Assembly: GCF_009857605.1 (NCBI RefSeq)
Contig: NZ_WWCT01000026.1
Span: 1 to 64,000, forward strand
DNA length: 64,000 bases
Origin: Duganella levis
GTDB taxonomy: Bacteria; Pseudomonadota; Gammaproteobacteria; Burkholderiales; Burkholderiaceae_D
Direction: 5' to 3'
In this document: positions 45,146 through 54,416 of the stretch, one piece after another
Layout: each line of letters begins with the position of its first letter
Numbering within the stretch: the first letter of the stretch is position 1
The notes under the pieces: model-generated
The model's input: the letters and a program-made list of their open reading frames with translations, nothing else
Told to the model about the DNA's origin: nothing
Databases searched by the model: none
Translations under genes and position numbers: made by a program

Positions 45146-46339
45146 CTATCCCGGCCAGGCACAGGTGCGGAAACCTGCAAAGAGATCGTCGCGCTCCGGC
45201 AGCTGGAAATGGCGGAATTTGGCCGAGCCAAAGCGCGACGGCGTGGCGAACGAAGCGCCGCGTAACACCTGATGCGTATGAAACCACGGCTCGGAATACT
45301 CAAGATAGCGGTCCGCCTGAAAATCCGGATACGGCTCGAACGGCGACGCGGTCCACTCCCACAGCTGGCCCCAGCGGAAGGCGGGATGCCCCGACAAAGC
45401 CGCATATTCCCACTCTGCTTCGGTCGGCAGGCGGCGTCCGGCCCAGGCGCAATAGGCCTGCGCCTCATACAGATTCACATGCCGCACCGGCTCCGCGCCA
45501 GCCAGCGTGGACGGCCGGCCGAAGCGCGTGGTGCGCCATTGCGCGCCGTCGCGCTGCCAGTAGCGCGGTGAGGAACGCTCCTGCCGCATCAGCCAATCGG
45601 CGCCGGCATTGCTCCAGAACTGGCGCTGGTCGTAGCCGCCATCGGTGACGAAATCTGCATACTGGGTATTGGTCACCAGTGTACTATCCATGCGAAACGG
45701 CGCCACATGGAAGCTGTGCGCCTGGCGCTCATTGTCGAACACGAAGCCGGCGCCGGGCTTGCTGCCCATCTGGATGGTCCCGCCGGGGAAGCCGATTTCG
45801 GACGGCGCAAACATCTGCTGTTCTTCAGCCGCTGCGTACACCGGCGCCGCCAGGCCCAATGTCTGCAAGGTGTAGAGCAAGGCTTCGCCGCGCATGTCTT
45901 CGTAGGCCAGCGCCAGTCGGTATGGATACAAGGCCTCGTCGGTATTCGGTTCGCGCGTCAGCTTGTCCTGCACGCGGTCCAGCACTTCGTAGCAGTAGGT
46001 CTTGACGCCACCGGCGCTGGGCAAGTCCAGCGTCCAGCGGCTGCGGTGCGGCACGCGGGTGGCGTCGAACCAGTCGTCGCCTTTGGTCAGCAGGCAGTGG
46101 CCGTTGGCGTCGGCCGGATGGCTGGATGTCGCCTCGCGCAGGATGAACCATTCGGCGAACCAGGCGGTGTGGCCCAATTCCCACAACGGCGGATTGATGG
46201 TGCGCAGCTGCGGCACGCTCGCCGCAGCATCCATGCCGGCGGTGGCAAAGCAGTCGAACAATGACAGCGTGGTCTCCCTCGTGTGCTGGAGGGCATGGGC
46301 CAGTTGCTGCGATGTGGCATTCCTGAATGAAGAGGTCAT
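45146..46339 (-). CDS. SenA/EgtB-like non-haem iron enzyme with altered iron site
   Basis: A 397-residue protein with an N-terminal DinB_2 domain and a C-terminal formylglycine-enzyme-like (SUMF) domain, as in EgtB and selenoneine synthase SenA. NPPLWELGHTAWFAEWF holds the first expected iron ligand (His57), GFVFDNERQAHSF and VTNTQYADFVTDGGY are the family's central motifs, and the end RHFQLPERDDLFAGFRTCAW resembles the SenA-type signature. The usual HEDMHxEA motif with the second and third histidines reads YEDMRGEA here. Divergent from selD, as expected for a sen locus, but no senB is in the window. The SenA label is by similarity and position; catalytic competence is uncertain. Confidence 0.72.
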   Translation of the reverse strand: MTSSFRNATSQQLAHALQHTRETTLSLFDCFATAGMDAAASVPQLRTINPPLWELGHTAWFAEWFILREATSSHPADANGHCLLTKGDDWFDATRVPHRSRWTLDLPSAGGVKTYCYEVLDRVQDKLTREPNTDEALYPYRLALAYEDMRGEALLYTLQTLGLAAPVYAAAEEQQMFAPSEIGFPGGTIQMGSKPGAGFVFDNERQAHSFHVAPFRMDSTLVTNTQYADFVTDGGYDQRQFWSNAGADWLMRQERSSPRYWQRDGAQWRTTRFGRPSTLAGAEPVRHVNLYEAQAYCAWAGRRLPTEAEWEYAALSGHPAFRWGQLWEWTASPFEPYPDFQADRYLEYSEPWFHTHQVLRGASFATPSRFGSAKFRHFQLPERDDLFAGFRTCAWPG

Positions 46340-46428
46340 GCCTTAATTGTAACCGGCCACGGTTCAAGCGGCGTTGCCGGAGTTGGAGGATAATCTGCGC
46401 CATCAGACTTCACCAGGAAATGCCCATC

Positions 46429-47475
46429 ATGAGTAACGACGCTATCAAACTGACCTCCTTCTCTCACGGCGGCGGCTGCGGCTGCAAAATCGCGCCCGGC
46501 GTGCTGTCCGAGATCCTGAAGAACTCCAACGGCTTCCCGGTGCCGAAGGAACTGCTGGTCGGGATCGAGACGTCGGATGATGCCGCCGTCTACAAGCTCA
46601 ATGACGAACAGGCGCTGATCGCCACCACCGACTTCTTCATGCCGATCGTCGACGACCCGTATGACTTCGGCCGCATCGCCGCCACCAACGCCATCTCGGA
46701 CGTGTACGCGATGGGCGGCACGCCGATCATGGCGCTGGCACTGGTGGGTATGCCGATCAACAAACTGCCGATAGAGGCCATCGGCCAGATCATCAAAGGC
46801 GGCGAATCGATCTGCGCGGAAGCCGGCATTCCCATCGCCGGCGGCCACACCATCGATTCGGTGGAGCCGATATACGGCCTGGTGGTCATGGGCTTGATCC
46901 ATCCGTCGAAAGTGAAGCGCAATGCCGACGCCAAGGCCGGCGACGTGCTGGTGCTGGGCAAACCGCTGGGCGTGGGCGTGCTGTCAGCGGCGCTCAAAAA
47001 GGGCAAGCTGGATGACGAAGGCTACAAGGCCATGATCGCCAACACCACCAAGCTGAATAAGCCTGGCAAGGCCTTGTCCGAACTGGCCGGCGTGCACGCG
47101 ATGACCGACGTCACCGGCTTCGGCCTGCTGGGCCACCTGCTGGAACTGGCGCGCGGCGCCAGGCTGGAAGCGCATCTGGAGATGGCCAGCATCCCGCTAC
47201 TGCCGGGCGTCGAGCAACTGGCGCAGGATGGCTACTTCACCGGCGCCTCGGGCCGCAACTGGGAGGCGTATGGCCAGGATGTCAAGCTTGCCGAAACCAT
47301 CACGCCGGCGCAGCACTCGCTGCTGACCGATCCGCAAACCTCGGGCGGCCTGCTGGTGTCGTGCGACGCCGGCAGCGTGGAGGAAGTACTGGCCCTGTTC
47401 CGCGACCAGGGCTTCGGCGACGCCGCCGTCATCGGCCGTATGGCCGCAGGCGAAGCACGCGTTATCGTCAGCTGA
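46429..47475 (+). CDS. selD: Selenide, water dikinase (selenophosphate synthase)
   Basis: A 348-residue enzyme making selenophosphate from selenide and ATP. Catalytic Cys17 and Lys20 are in GGGCGCKIAPG, with the same numbering as E. coli; Cys17 is a normal TGC codon, not selenocysteine. TTDFFMPIVDDPYDFGRIAA, AGGHTIDS and VTGFGLLGHLLE follow. ATG 46429 chosen because AGGAA stands nine bases upstream. Selenophosphate may serve selenocysteine, 2-selenouridine or selenoneine; selA, selB and mnmH are not in the window, while a SenA-like gene is divergent at 89 bp. Confidence 0.95.
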   Translation: MSNDAIKLTSFSHGGGCGCKIAPGVLSEILKNSNGFPVPKELLVGIETSDDAAVYKLNDEQALIATTDFFMPIVDDPYDFGRIAATNAISDVYAMGGTPIMALALVGMPINKLPIEAIGQIIKGGESICAEAGIPIAGGHTIDSVEPIYGLVVMGLIHPSKVKRNADAKAGDVLVLGKPLGVGVLSAALKKGKLDDEGYKAMIANTTKLNKPGKALSELAGVHAMTDVTGFGLLGHLLELARGARLEAHLEMASIPLLPGVEQLAQDGYFTGASGRNWEAYGQDVKLAETITPAQHSLLTDPQTSGGLLVSCDAGSVEEVLALFRDQGFGDAAVIGRMAAGEARVIVS

Positions 47476-47476
47476 T

Positions 47477-47851
47477 TTATTTGCGACGCAGCCGCCAGGT
47501 GCTCCAGGCGATCAGCCAGAGCAAGGCGGCCTGGATCGGCAATCGCAGCCACAATGCCCACAGCGGTACCGGGAACAATTCGGGCCGCTGCAGCATGTAG
47601 ATATGTGCCGGCGTTACCGCCAATGTGAGCAGGAGCAGGCCGATACCGGCCGCCCTGCGCGTGCGCCCGATCAGGATGCCGGCAGCACCCAGCAGCTCAA
47701 ACACGCCGCTGACCAGCACCGCCGCCACCGGCCACGGAATATACGGCGGCACGATGCGCGCTTCCGTATCGGTGGCGACGAAGTGCATGATGCCGCCGAC
47801 GAAAAACCAGATGAAGACGAAGGCCAGGCCGGCAATTTGCGCTTTGCGCAT
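47477..47851 (-). CDS. DoxX-like membrane protein
   Basis: A 124-residue protein with four membrane segments (AGLAFVFIWFFVGGIMHF; AAVLVSGVFELLGAAGILIG; GIGLLLLTLAVTPAHIYML; LPIQAALLWLIAWSTW). The HF at the end of the first segment and FELLGAAGIL are typical DoxX features. One base separates its stop from the opposing selD stop, and one base separates its start from the upstream NTF2-like gene, with which it forms a pair. Confidence 0.85.
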   Translation of the reverse strand: MRKAQIAGLAFVFIWFFVGGIMHFVATDTEARIVPPYIPWPVAAVLVSGVFELLGAAGILIGRTRRAAGIGLLLLTLAVTPAHIYMLQRPELFPVPLWALWLRLPIQAALLWLIAWSTWRLRRK

Positions 47852-47852
47852 C

Positions 47853-48356
47853 TTATTGATCTGTGAAGTGCGTCGACCAGACCACGGAGAAGATTTTCCA
47901 CTGACCGCCGCGCTTGACCATCTGCCAGGTCTCGATGCCGTAGTTTTCCACCTTGCCGTCGCCGACGAATTCGTAGTCGAACATCACCCACGCCAGGTCG
48001 GCGTCCTGGGTGATCTTGACGTTGTAGAAGCGTTCTTCGATCGGGAACTTGGCGTTCTTGACGAACTGCGCAAAGCCGCTATAGCCGGCGAGGTTCACGC
48101 CATCGAAATTGACATCTGTCTCCGCGCGCATCTTCGCCACCTGCTTGTCGGAGGCGGGCGACGTCCACAGGATATTCGAATGCAGCAGCAGCGACGACAG
48201 CGCCTTCACATCCTTGGCCTTCAGCGCGGCCTGGAACTGCTCGGTCACCGCCGTAATCGCCGCTACATCCTCCGGCGTACTAATCGGCTTGGCCGGCGCG
48301 GCCAACACGGCGCCAGCAAACAACATGCACACCACAGCAGAAATCCAACGCATCAA
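47853..48356 (-). CDS. Secreted NTF2-like (DUF4440-type) protein
   Basis: A 167-residue protein with a signal peptide (MMRWISAVVCMLFAGAVLAAP) and an NTF2/SnoaL fold: AAITAVTEQFQAALKAKDVK and the closing MVKRGGQWKIFSVVWSTHF. ATG could be either of the two consecutive methionines. Probably co-transcribed with the DoxX-like gene. Role unknown. Confidence 0.82.
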   Translation of the reverse strand: MMRWISAVVCMLFAGAVLAAPAKPISTPEDVAAITAVTEQFQAALKAKDVKALSSLLLHSNILWTSPASDKQVAKMRAETDVNFDGVNLAGYSGFAQFVKNAKFPIEERFYNVKITQDADLAWVMFDYEFVGDGKVENYGIETWQMVKRGGQWKIFSVVWSTHFTDQ

Positions 48357-48432
48357 TATCCCCCTCTATGAAAAGAGCCCTGATGTTAGGGCCGTATTGA
48401 TAAAAAATCAAATCAAACAAATAAACATTCGC

Positions 48433-48462
48433 TTGACGGGCGCGGCGCGGATCGCTTACATT
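48433..48462 (+). promoter_or_regulatory. Putative leuA promoter
   Basis: TTGACG (48433-48438) and TACATT (48457-48462) with an 18-bp spacer, preceded by an A/T-rich stretch (48405-48430) that could act as an UP element. The predicted start falls at or just before the first mini-ORF ATG, so that mRNA may begin almost leaderless. Confidence 0.5.
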
Positions 48463-48468
48463 TAAGGA

Positions 48469-48555
48469 ATGATCTCGCATCTGCACCTATCCGCTTTCCT
48501 GCTATCGCCTGCCAGCGCCCTATCGCTAGCAGCGCGTCTACTAGCACGCGCTTAA
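48469..48555 (+). CDS. leuL: Leucine-rich leader peptide 1 of leuA
   Basis: A 28-codon mini-ORF encoding MISHLHLSAFLLSPASALSL then eight more residues. Eight codons are leucine; six are CTA, which is rare in this CTG-preferring region (the first 60 codons of leuA use only TTG and CTG). AAGGA directly precedes the ATG. Codons 24-25 (CTA CTA, 48538-48543) lie in the loop of a perfect hairpin formed by 48532-48537 and 48546-48551. An alternative pairing of 48546-48550 with 48558-48562 excludes the first, as expected for an attenuator. leuL is used by role, not homology. Confidence 0.75.
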   Translation: MISHLHLSAFLLSPASALSLAARLLARA

Positions 48556-48562
48556 TCCGCGT
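48532..48562 (+). promoter_or_regulatory. Mutually exclusive hairpins at the end of leader peptide 1
   Basis: Segment GCGCGT (48532-48537) pairs with ACGCGC (48546-48551); the second segment can instead pair with CGCGT (48558-48562). A ribosome stalled on the CTA pair would cover the first segment and favour the second pairing. No U-tract terminator follows, so the downstream readout is not obvious. Confidence 0.55.
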
Positions 48563-48627
48563 CTCAGTTGTACCCCGTGCCGGCCATAAGCCGCACCGTC
48601 TTCACAAAATCCAGGAAAGTTGTACCG

Positions 48628-48681
48628 ATGCTCCCAGCCTTGTCGCTACTGCTAAAACTACCGATCGGTTGCCGCGCCTAG
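48628..48681 (+). CDS. Leucine-rich leader peptide 2 of leuA
   Basis: A 17-codon mini-ORF ([17 protein letters not shown]) with six leucines, three of them CTA. AGGAAAG stands nine bases before its ATG, a better ribosome site than that of peptide 1. It ends 76 bp before leuA. The 9-mer AGTTGTACC occurs just upstream of it (48618-48626) and also after peptide 1 (48566-48574), hinting at duplication of a leader unit. Role in leucine sensing is inferred from composition and position. Confidence 0.6.
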   Translation: MLPALSLLLKLPIGCRA

Positions 48682-48757
48682 TATCCCGTGGCCGCGCCGC
48701 AGCCTTTCGCCACATCGTTTAGCCAGTCCCCTATATTCCCGATCCAGGAGCATTACC

Positions 48758-50452
48758 ATGATGTTGCAGAACCCAGCGAGCAAATACCGTCCCTTCCCAG
48801 CCGTCCAATTGTCCGACCGCAGCTGGCCGAACGCCGTCATCAGCAAACCGCCAATCTGGATGAGCACCGACCTGCGCGACGGTAACCAGGCGCTGATCGA
48901 GCCAATGAGCATCGAGAAAAAACTGCGTTTCTTCGACCTGCTGATCAAGATCGGCATCAAGGAAATCGAAGTGGGCTTCCCTTCGGCGTCGCAGACCGAC
49001 TTCGATTTCGTGCGCAAGCTGATTGACGAGAACCGCATCCCGGACGACGTCACCATCATCGTGCTGACCCAGTCGCGCGAAGAGCTGATCCGCCGCACCG
49101 TGGAATCCTGCGTCGGCGCCAAGCGCGCCATCGTCCACCTGTATAACTCGGTGGCGCCAGTGTTCCGCAAAGTGGTGTTTGGCATGTCGCGCGAAGAGAT
49201 CACCAACATCGCCACCACCGGCGCCAAGCTGGTGAAGGAACTGACCAGGCAGCATCCAGACACCGACTGGGGCTACGAGTACACGCCGGAGTCGTTCTCC
49301 ACCACGGAGCTGGACTTCTCCAAGCATATCTGCGACGCCGTCAGCGCCATCTTCGAGCCAACCCCGAACAAAAAACTGATCATCAACCTGCCGTCCACCG
49401 TGGAATGCAGCACGCCGAATATCTACGCCGACCAGATCGAATGGATGTCGCGCAAGCTGGCGCGCCGCGATTCGCTGATTATCTCGGTCCACCCGCACAA
49501 CGACCGCGGCACCGCTGTCGCTTCGGCGGAACTGGCGGTGATGGCCGGCGCCGACCGCGTCGAGGGCTGCCTGTTCGGTAACGGTGAACGCACCGGCAAC
49601 GTCGACCTGGTGACGCTGGCGCTCAACCTGTACACGCAAGGCGTCAATCCCGGCCTGGACTTCTCCGACATCGACGAAGTGCGCAAGGTGGTTGAAGAAT
49701 GCAACCAGTTGCCGGTGCACCCGCGTCACCCATATGTGGGCGACCTGGTATTCACCGCCTTCTCCGGTTCGCACCAGGACGCGATCAAGAAAGGCTTCGC
49801 CAAACAACAGGAAGGCGCGATCTGGGAGATTCCTTACCTGCCGATCGACCCGCAAGACCTGGGCCGCAGCTACGACGCCGTCATCCGCGTCAACAGCCAG
49901 TCCGGCAAAGGAGGCATGGCCTACTTGCTGGAACAGGACTTCGGCCTGGTGCTGCCGCGCCGCCTGCAGATTGAGTTCAGCCGCGCGGTGCAAGCCGTGG
50001 CCGACCAGACCGGCCTGGAAATCACCGCCGAAGGCATCTACAACATCTTCAGCAAAGAGTACTTCGAGCAGAACGCGCCGTACGCCTACCAGTCGCACAA
50101 GATGGTGGAAGACACCAGCAGCGACGAACCGGTGCAGATCGATATCGCCATGCTGCACCGTGGCGCGCCACTGGCGCTGCAAGGCGGCGGCAATGGTCCG
50201 ATCGACGCCTTCGTCGACGCGCTCGGCCTGGACATCAAACTGATGGACTACCACGAGCACTCGATCGGCTCCGGCGCCAACGCCAAGGCGGCGTGCTACG
50301 TCGAACTGCGCCTGGCCAACGGCCCGACGCTGTTTGGTGCGGCCACCGACAGCAACATCCTGACCGCCTCCTTCAAGGCCGTGCTGAGCGCCGTCAATCG
50401 CCAGCTGGTGCGCTCGGAAGAAGACCAGGCCAAAGGCGCCATCTCGGCCTAA
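48758..50452 (+). CDS. leuA: 2-isopropylmalate synthase
   Basis: A 564-residue long-form LeuA that condenses acetyl-CoA with 2-oxoisovalerate, the first committed step of leucine synthesis. Marks: [15 protein letters not shown] near the start, metal-binding [33 protein letters not shown], and a C-terminal regulatory LeuA dimer domain from about 430 that usually mediates leucine inhibition. AGGAG precedes the ATG. Expression is probably controlled by the 290-bp leader with two leucine-rich mini-ORFs. Confidence 0.96.
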   Translation: MMLQNPASKYRPFPAVQLSDRSWPNAVISKPPIWMSTDLRDGNQALIEPMSIEKKLRFFDLLIKIGIKEIEVGFPSASQTDFDFVRKLIDENRIPDDVTIIVLTQSREELIRRTVESCVGAKRAIVHLYNSVAPVFRKVVFGMSREEITNIATTGAKLVKELTRQHPDTDWGYEYTPESFSTTELDFSKHICDAVSAIFEPTPNKKLIINLPSTVECSTPNIYADQIEWMSRKLARRDSLIISVHPHNDRGTAVASAELAVMAGADRVEGCLFGNGERTGNVDLVTLALNLYTQGVNPGLDFSDIDEVRKVVEECNQLPVHPRHPYVGDLVFTAFSGSHQDAIKKGFAKQQEGAIWEIPYLPIDPQDLGRSYDAVIRVNSQSGKGGMAYLLEQDFGLVLPRRLQIEFSRAVQAVADQTGLEITAEGIYNIFSKEYFEQNAPYAYQSHKMVEDTSSDEPVQIDIAMLHRGAPLALQGGGNGPIDAFVDALGLDIKLMDYHEHSIGSGANAKAACYVELRLANGPTLFGAATDSNILTASFKAVLSAVNRQLVRSEEDQAKGAISA

Positions 50453-50469
50453 GGCTTAGGACATAGCTA

Positions 50470-50492
50470 GCACGGAGGCGTCCCCTCCGTGC
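50470..50492 (+). terminator. Hairpin after leuA
   Basis: Nine perfect base pairs (50470-50478 with 50484-50492) and a 5-base loop, 18 bp after the leuA stop. No U-tract, so a weak or Rho-assisted terminator. Confidence 0.55.
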
Positions 50493-50552
50493 AACCCTTA
50501 TTGCTCCCCTCCCCGCTATACTGCTTTCATGTCCAATACATGGAGCAGCCGC

Positions 50553-52103
50553 ATGAATATCTCGAATCTGAAAATCGGCGCGCGCCTCGGCGTGGCCTTC
50601 GGCGCTGTCCTGGTATTGATGGCGATACTGATCGGGATCGGCCTGCAAAGGCTGAGCAGCATCAGCTCCCTCAACGACACCATCATCGACAATGACTGGG
50701 TCAAGGCCGAAGCAGCGGCCACCGTCAGCACCACCACCCGCGCCAATTCGGCGCTGACGCTGGAGCTGTTCACCACCGACGACGCCACGCGACTGGCCGC
50801 CATCAAGAGTGAGATGGACGTCAACAAGAAAACCATCACCACCGCGCTGGAGACGCTGAACCGCCTGGTCTCGCGTGACGAAGGCAAGACGCTGCTGGCG
50901 CGCATCGGCGATGAACGCAAAGCCTACGTGGCCTCGTTCACGCAAGTGGGCAAGCTGCTGGCGGACGGCCAGCGCGAAGCCGCCCTTAACCTCCTGCGCA
51001 GCGACATGCAACCCAAGCTGGGTAAGCTGCAGGACAGCGTGCGCGCGCTGAACGACTTGCAGAAAGCCGTGGTGGAAGAAAACGGCGCCGCCGTCAAACA
51101 CGACATCGCGATGGCGCGCCAGATCATGGCCTGGCTTGGACTGGTGGCGCTGGCGCTCGGATTGGCGTTTGCGTGGCGCGTCACGCGCTCCATCACCGAT
51201 CCAATCGGCGAGGCGCTGCGGGTGGCACGCGCGGTCGCCGCCGGCGACCTGACGCACCACATCAGCAGCAGCCAGCGCGATGAAATGGGGCAGCTGCTGG
51301 AAGCGATGGCGCAGATGAGCGCCAACCTGTCAAACATCGTCGGCCGCGTGCGCAGCGGCACCGGCGCGATCAACACCGCCTCGGCGGAAATCGCCAGCGG
51401 CAATATGGACCTGTCATCACGCACCGAGGAGCAAGCCAGCTCGCTGGAAGAAACGGCGGCCTCGATGGAAGAACTGACCAGCACCGTCAAGCAGAACGCC
51501 GCCAACGCGCAGCAGGCCAACCAGTTGGCCAAGAGCGCTACCGAAGTCGCGCAGCGCGGCGGCGCCGTGGTGGCGCAAGTGGTGGACACCATGAACGCCA
51601 TCAACGACTCATCGCGCAAAATTGTCGATATTATCAGTGTGATCGACAGCATCGCCTTCCAGACCAATATCCTGGCCTTGAACGCGGCGGTGGAAGCGGC
51701 GCGCGCCGGCGAACAGGGTCGCGGCTTTGCCGTGGTGGCGTCGGAAGTGCGCACGCTGGCGCAGCGTTCGGCCAGCGCCGCCAAGGAAATCAAACAATTG
51801 ATCGACGACTCGGTCGACAAGGTGGCGGCCGGCGCACAACTGGTCGACCTGGCCGGCAACACCATGAGCGAAGTGCAGGACAGCGTGCGCAAGGTAACCG
51901 CGATCGTGGAAGAAATGACGCTCGCCAACCACGAGCAAAGCAGCGGCATCGAGCAAATCAACATCGCCATCAGCCAGATGGACCAGGTCACGCAGCAGAA
52001 TGCCGCCCTGGTGGAACAGGCCGCCGCAGCCGCCTCGGCCATGCAGGACCAGGCCGGCGAGCTGAACCAGGTGGTCAGCCAGTTCCGGCTCAGCGCCGGA
52101 TGA
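50553..52103 (+). CDS. Methyl-accepting chemotaxis protein
   Basis: A 516-residue chemoreceptor. Two membrane segments (about 12-30 and 188-206), a four-helix-bundle sensor between them, HAMP, and a signalling domain with [20 protein letters not shown]. No CheR pentapeptide. GGAG precedes ATG 50553. It belongs to the same type as the receptor at 40688 but has a different sensor domain. Its 3' end is four bases from the convergent luxC-like gene. Confidence 0.94.
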   Translation: MNISNLKIGARLGVAFGAVLVLMAILIGIGLQRLSSISSLNDTIIDNDWVKAEAAATVSTTTRANSALTLELFTTDDATRLAAIKSEMDVNKKTITTALETLNRLVSRDEGKTLLARIGDERKAYVASFTQVGKLLADGQREAALNLLRSDMQPKLGKLQDSVRALNDLQKAVVEENGAAVKHDIAMARQIMAWLGLVALALGLAFAWRVTRSITDPIGEALRVARAVAAGDLTHHISSSQRDEMGQLLEAMAQMSANLSNIVGRVRSGTGAINTASAEIASGNMDLSSRTEEQASSLEETAASMEELTSTVKQNAANAQQANQLAKSATEVAQRGGAVVAQVVDTMNAINDSSRKIVDIISVIDSIAFQTNILALNAAVEAARAGEQGRGFAVVASEVRTLAQRSASAAKEIKQLIDDSVDKVAAGAQLVDLAGNTMSEVQDSVRKVTAIVEEMTLANHEQSSGIEQINIAISQMDQVTQQNAALVEQAAAAASAMQDQAGELNQVVSQFRLSAG

Positions 52104-52107
52104 GCCG

Positions 52108-53331
52108 CTACAGCTGAATGCTGATGCGGCGCGTAAATGCCTGCAGCAGATTGGTGCCGTCCCAGATCACGCCAAAATCCAGCGCCTGGCCGATTTTGGT
52201 GATGCGGTCCAGCGCGCGCATCGGCAGCTCACCCAGCCACGGCGCCATCTCCTGCGCGCTGTAACCGAACACCGACAGTGTCTGCTCCTGGTCGCTCAAG
52301 GTGCGCAGGAAGGCCGGCGCTTCGTCAAAGCACTGCTCGTAGAACAGGCCATTGCCGCAGTGGTAGTGCTTGGCGGCCGCCAACGGGGTATTGTCCAGCA
52401 ATATCCGGGTCGGGAACAGCAGCGCCGAGGTTTCCTGGTACGACGGCTCGGTGGCTACCAGGCAGGCCGTGACAAAGCGGTCCATCGCCATGCCGGGCGA
52501 ATTCTCATAATCCTTGTGCGGCAGCAGTTGCGCGAACGCCTGCCAGAAGCGCTGCCGCGCCGCCGTACAGGCCTCGGCGCCGCCGATCCAGGCCACCAGG
52601 CGTGGCGAGGAACAGGCTTGCTGCGCGAACCAGATGGCGTCGTTGTAGAAACGGCCGCACAACTCGTCCAGTGCGCCCGCATCGAGCGCGTTGACGGCGT
52701 CGGCATTCAGCATGGCGGCGGAAAAGCGGTCCGGGAAGCACAGTTCGGCCGCGGTCGGGCGCAGCGCCAGCGAGCGTATCTTGCGCACCGTGGCGTCGCC
52801 GCCCCACACCACCCGCATGTGGCAATGGGTGGAAATCTGCATGGTGATGGCGTCGTCATGCTCGTAGGTCAGCACATAGAAGCGCCCCTTCAGTTCCGAT
52901 TGCGCCAGCGTGGCAGCCAGCTTGGCCAGCACAAAGCTGAGCTGCGGCCCGGCATTGCGGGAGATCCGGATGAGGTTCACATTACCGCACAACAAGGACA
53001 ACAGGCTGCTGTACAGGAACACCGAGTCGACGTTGGAAGGCGCGATGTGGAACACCAGGCCGCGCCCGAAACAGGCCGAACCGTCGTCCGTCGCCAGCGC
53101 CTCTTTCAGCCTGGCGATATTGGCAGCGCGGAAGAAATTACCCAGCACCACCAGCTCAGGATAGTTGCGCGACTCCCGGTCCAGCAAGATGGACTTGCCG
53201 AACGCGATGACGAAATCCACCAGCGCCGGATCGAACGGCGCCAGCAGCTTGCGGCTGGCGCCGTCACGCAGCACGGTGTCGAGATCGCTGCCGTTGGCCT
53301 CGGCGGGCACGAAAAACTGCACATTCATCAT
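52108..53331 (-). CDS. LuxC-type acyl-CoA/acyl-protein reductase
   Basis: A 407-residue NAD(P)H-dependent reductase of the LuxC family, which turns a thioester-bound acyl group into an aldehyde. The active-site cysteine context WFAQQACSSPRLVAW and the FHIAPSNVDSVFLYSSLLSL nucleotide region are clear. The start overlaps the luxE stop by one base (TGATG); a second ATG one codon later is possible. Last gene of the 13-gene run. No luxAB luciferase genes are present, so the aldehyde has another fate. Confidence 0.9.
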   Translation of the reverse strand: MMNVQFFVPAEANGSDLDTVLRDGASRKLLAPFDPALVDFVIAFGKSILLDRESRNYPELVVLGNFFRAANIARLKEALATDDGSACFGRGLVFHIAPSNVDSVFLYSSLLSLLCGNVNLIRISRNAGPQLSFVLAKLAATLAQSELKGRFYVLTYEHDDAITMQISTHCHMRVVWGGDATVRKIRSLALRPTAAELCFPDRFSAAMLNADAVNALDAGALDELCGRFYNDAIWFAQQACSSPRLVAWIGGAEACTAARQRFWQAFAQLLPHKDYENSPGMAMDRFVTACLVATEPSYQETSALLFPTRILLDNTPLAAAKHYHCGNGLFYEQCFDEAPAFLRTLSDQEQTLSVFGYSAQEMAPWLGELPMRALDRITKIGQALDFGVIWDGTNLLQAFTRRISIQL

Positions 53332-54416
53332 CAGAACTGCCTCACATCGCTGCAGCCACGCACTTCGGCCGATTGCATGCGGCCTTGCACGTGGAAGTAT
53401 TTGCCCATGCGGCCGCACGGGCAGTCGTCTTCACCCAGTAGCACGCCGACGTCCTCGGTCAGCAGGCTATGACCGGGATAACTGCGCGGTAGCAGGCTGA
53501 GCACCTGCAGCACGCCCTGCTCGCCGACTGCGGCCGGCTTGAAGCTGATCGGGTCGCGCACGATGACGTCCGCATAGTTGGAGGCGTGCAGGTGGCCGTG
53601 CTCGCATTCCATGTAGATCGAGCCGGTCTGCTCGACCATGCCATAGTAGTTGTGCACGCGGCGCAGTCCGGCGCGCTCCAGCAGCGTGGCCTTGAATACT
53701 TCGTTCGACACGCTCTCCTCGGTCAGCTTTTTCCAGCCGCCGCCGTGGATCAGGATGCTGTCCGGGCCAAAATCCAGCCGGCTGCCGCGACGCTCCAGCG
53801 CCTGGCACAGGAACTTCCACACCACAAAGGTGAAGCCGAAGGCATAGATGCCGCGCGCGCGATGCTGGTCGCAATAGGCTTCCAGCATCTCCAGCTTGAG
53901 CGCCATCCCGGCGTCGAGCGCATAGGCGTGTTCCTTGCCATACACCGAGAAGCCGAGCACGCCGGCGGCGCGCGCGTTGAACTGGCGGCGGTCGGCCAGC
54001 AGGTTGTCGGCATCCACCACCACCATCGGCCGGCGCTGCTTGCCCAGGAAGCCGGCGACGATGGCGCCCAGCACGCGCGTCTGCATGGCCGCATTCTCGC
54101 GGTCCAGATAGATGCGCGACACCGCCTGGCCGCTGGTGCCGCTGGACGTCAGCGTCTTGAACACCTCGGCGCGCGGCACGCTCAGCAGGTCCAGGTGCTT
54201 GAACAGCCGCACCGGGATGAACGGCACCTCTTCCACCCGTTGCGCCACCGCCGGCAGCGCCAGGCTGGCGACGATTTTGGCGTACGGCGCCGAATGCTGG
54301 ACATGGTGGGCGGTCAGTTCGTTCAGCAGCGCCACCAGCAGGCGCTGCTTCTCCGCCGCCGGCAAGCCATACGGCTGGTCGGCGTTCAGTGCGGCGAAAT
54401 GGTCGTAATAGCTCAT
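53331..54416 (-). CDS. LuxE-type acyl-protein synthetase
   Basis: A 361-residue ATP-dependent enzyme of the LuxE/PaaK group that activates a carboxylate and holds it as a thioester. The phosphate-binding loop appears as TLTSSGTSGQAVSR, and the family's C-terminal acyl-carrying cysteine as VRGCSDVRQF (Cys355). Coupled upstream to the hydrolase (ATGA) and downstream to luxC. The pair makes a complete aldehyde-forming reductase module. Confidence 0.9.
   Translation of the reverse strand: MSYYDHFAALNADQPYGLPAAEKQRLLVALLNELTAHHVQHSAPYAKIVASLALPAVAQRVEEVPFIPVRLFKHLDLLSVPRAEVFKTLTSSGTSGQAVSRIYLDRENAAMQTRVLGAIVAGFLGKQRRPMVVVDADNLLADRRQFNARAAGVLGFSVYGKEHAYALDAGMALKLEMLEAYCDQHRARGIYAFGFTFVVWKFLCQALERRGSRLDFGPDSILIHGGGWKKLTEESVSNEVFKATLLERAGLRRVHNYYGMVEQTGSIYMECEHGHLHASNYADVIVRDPISFKPAAVGEQGVLQVLSLLPRSYPGHSLLTEDVGVLLGEDDCPCGRMGKYFHVQGRMQSAEVRGCSDVRQF

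Noticed and set aside
46429-46500. Selenocysteine at the SelD active site
   Set aside because: The catalytic position is a TGC cysteine codon and no in-frame TGA is present.
52108-54416. A bioluminescence operon
   Set aside because: luxC and luxE types are present but luxAB are absent and neighbours are glycan and ACP genes.
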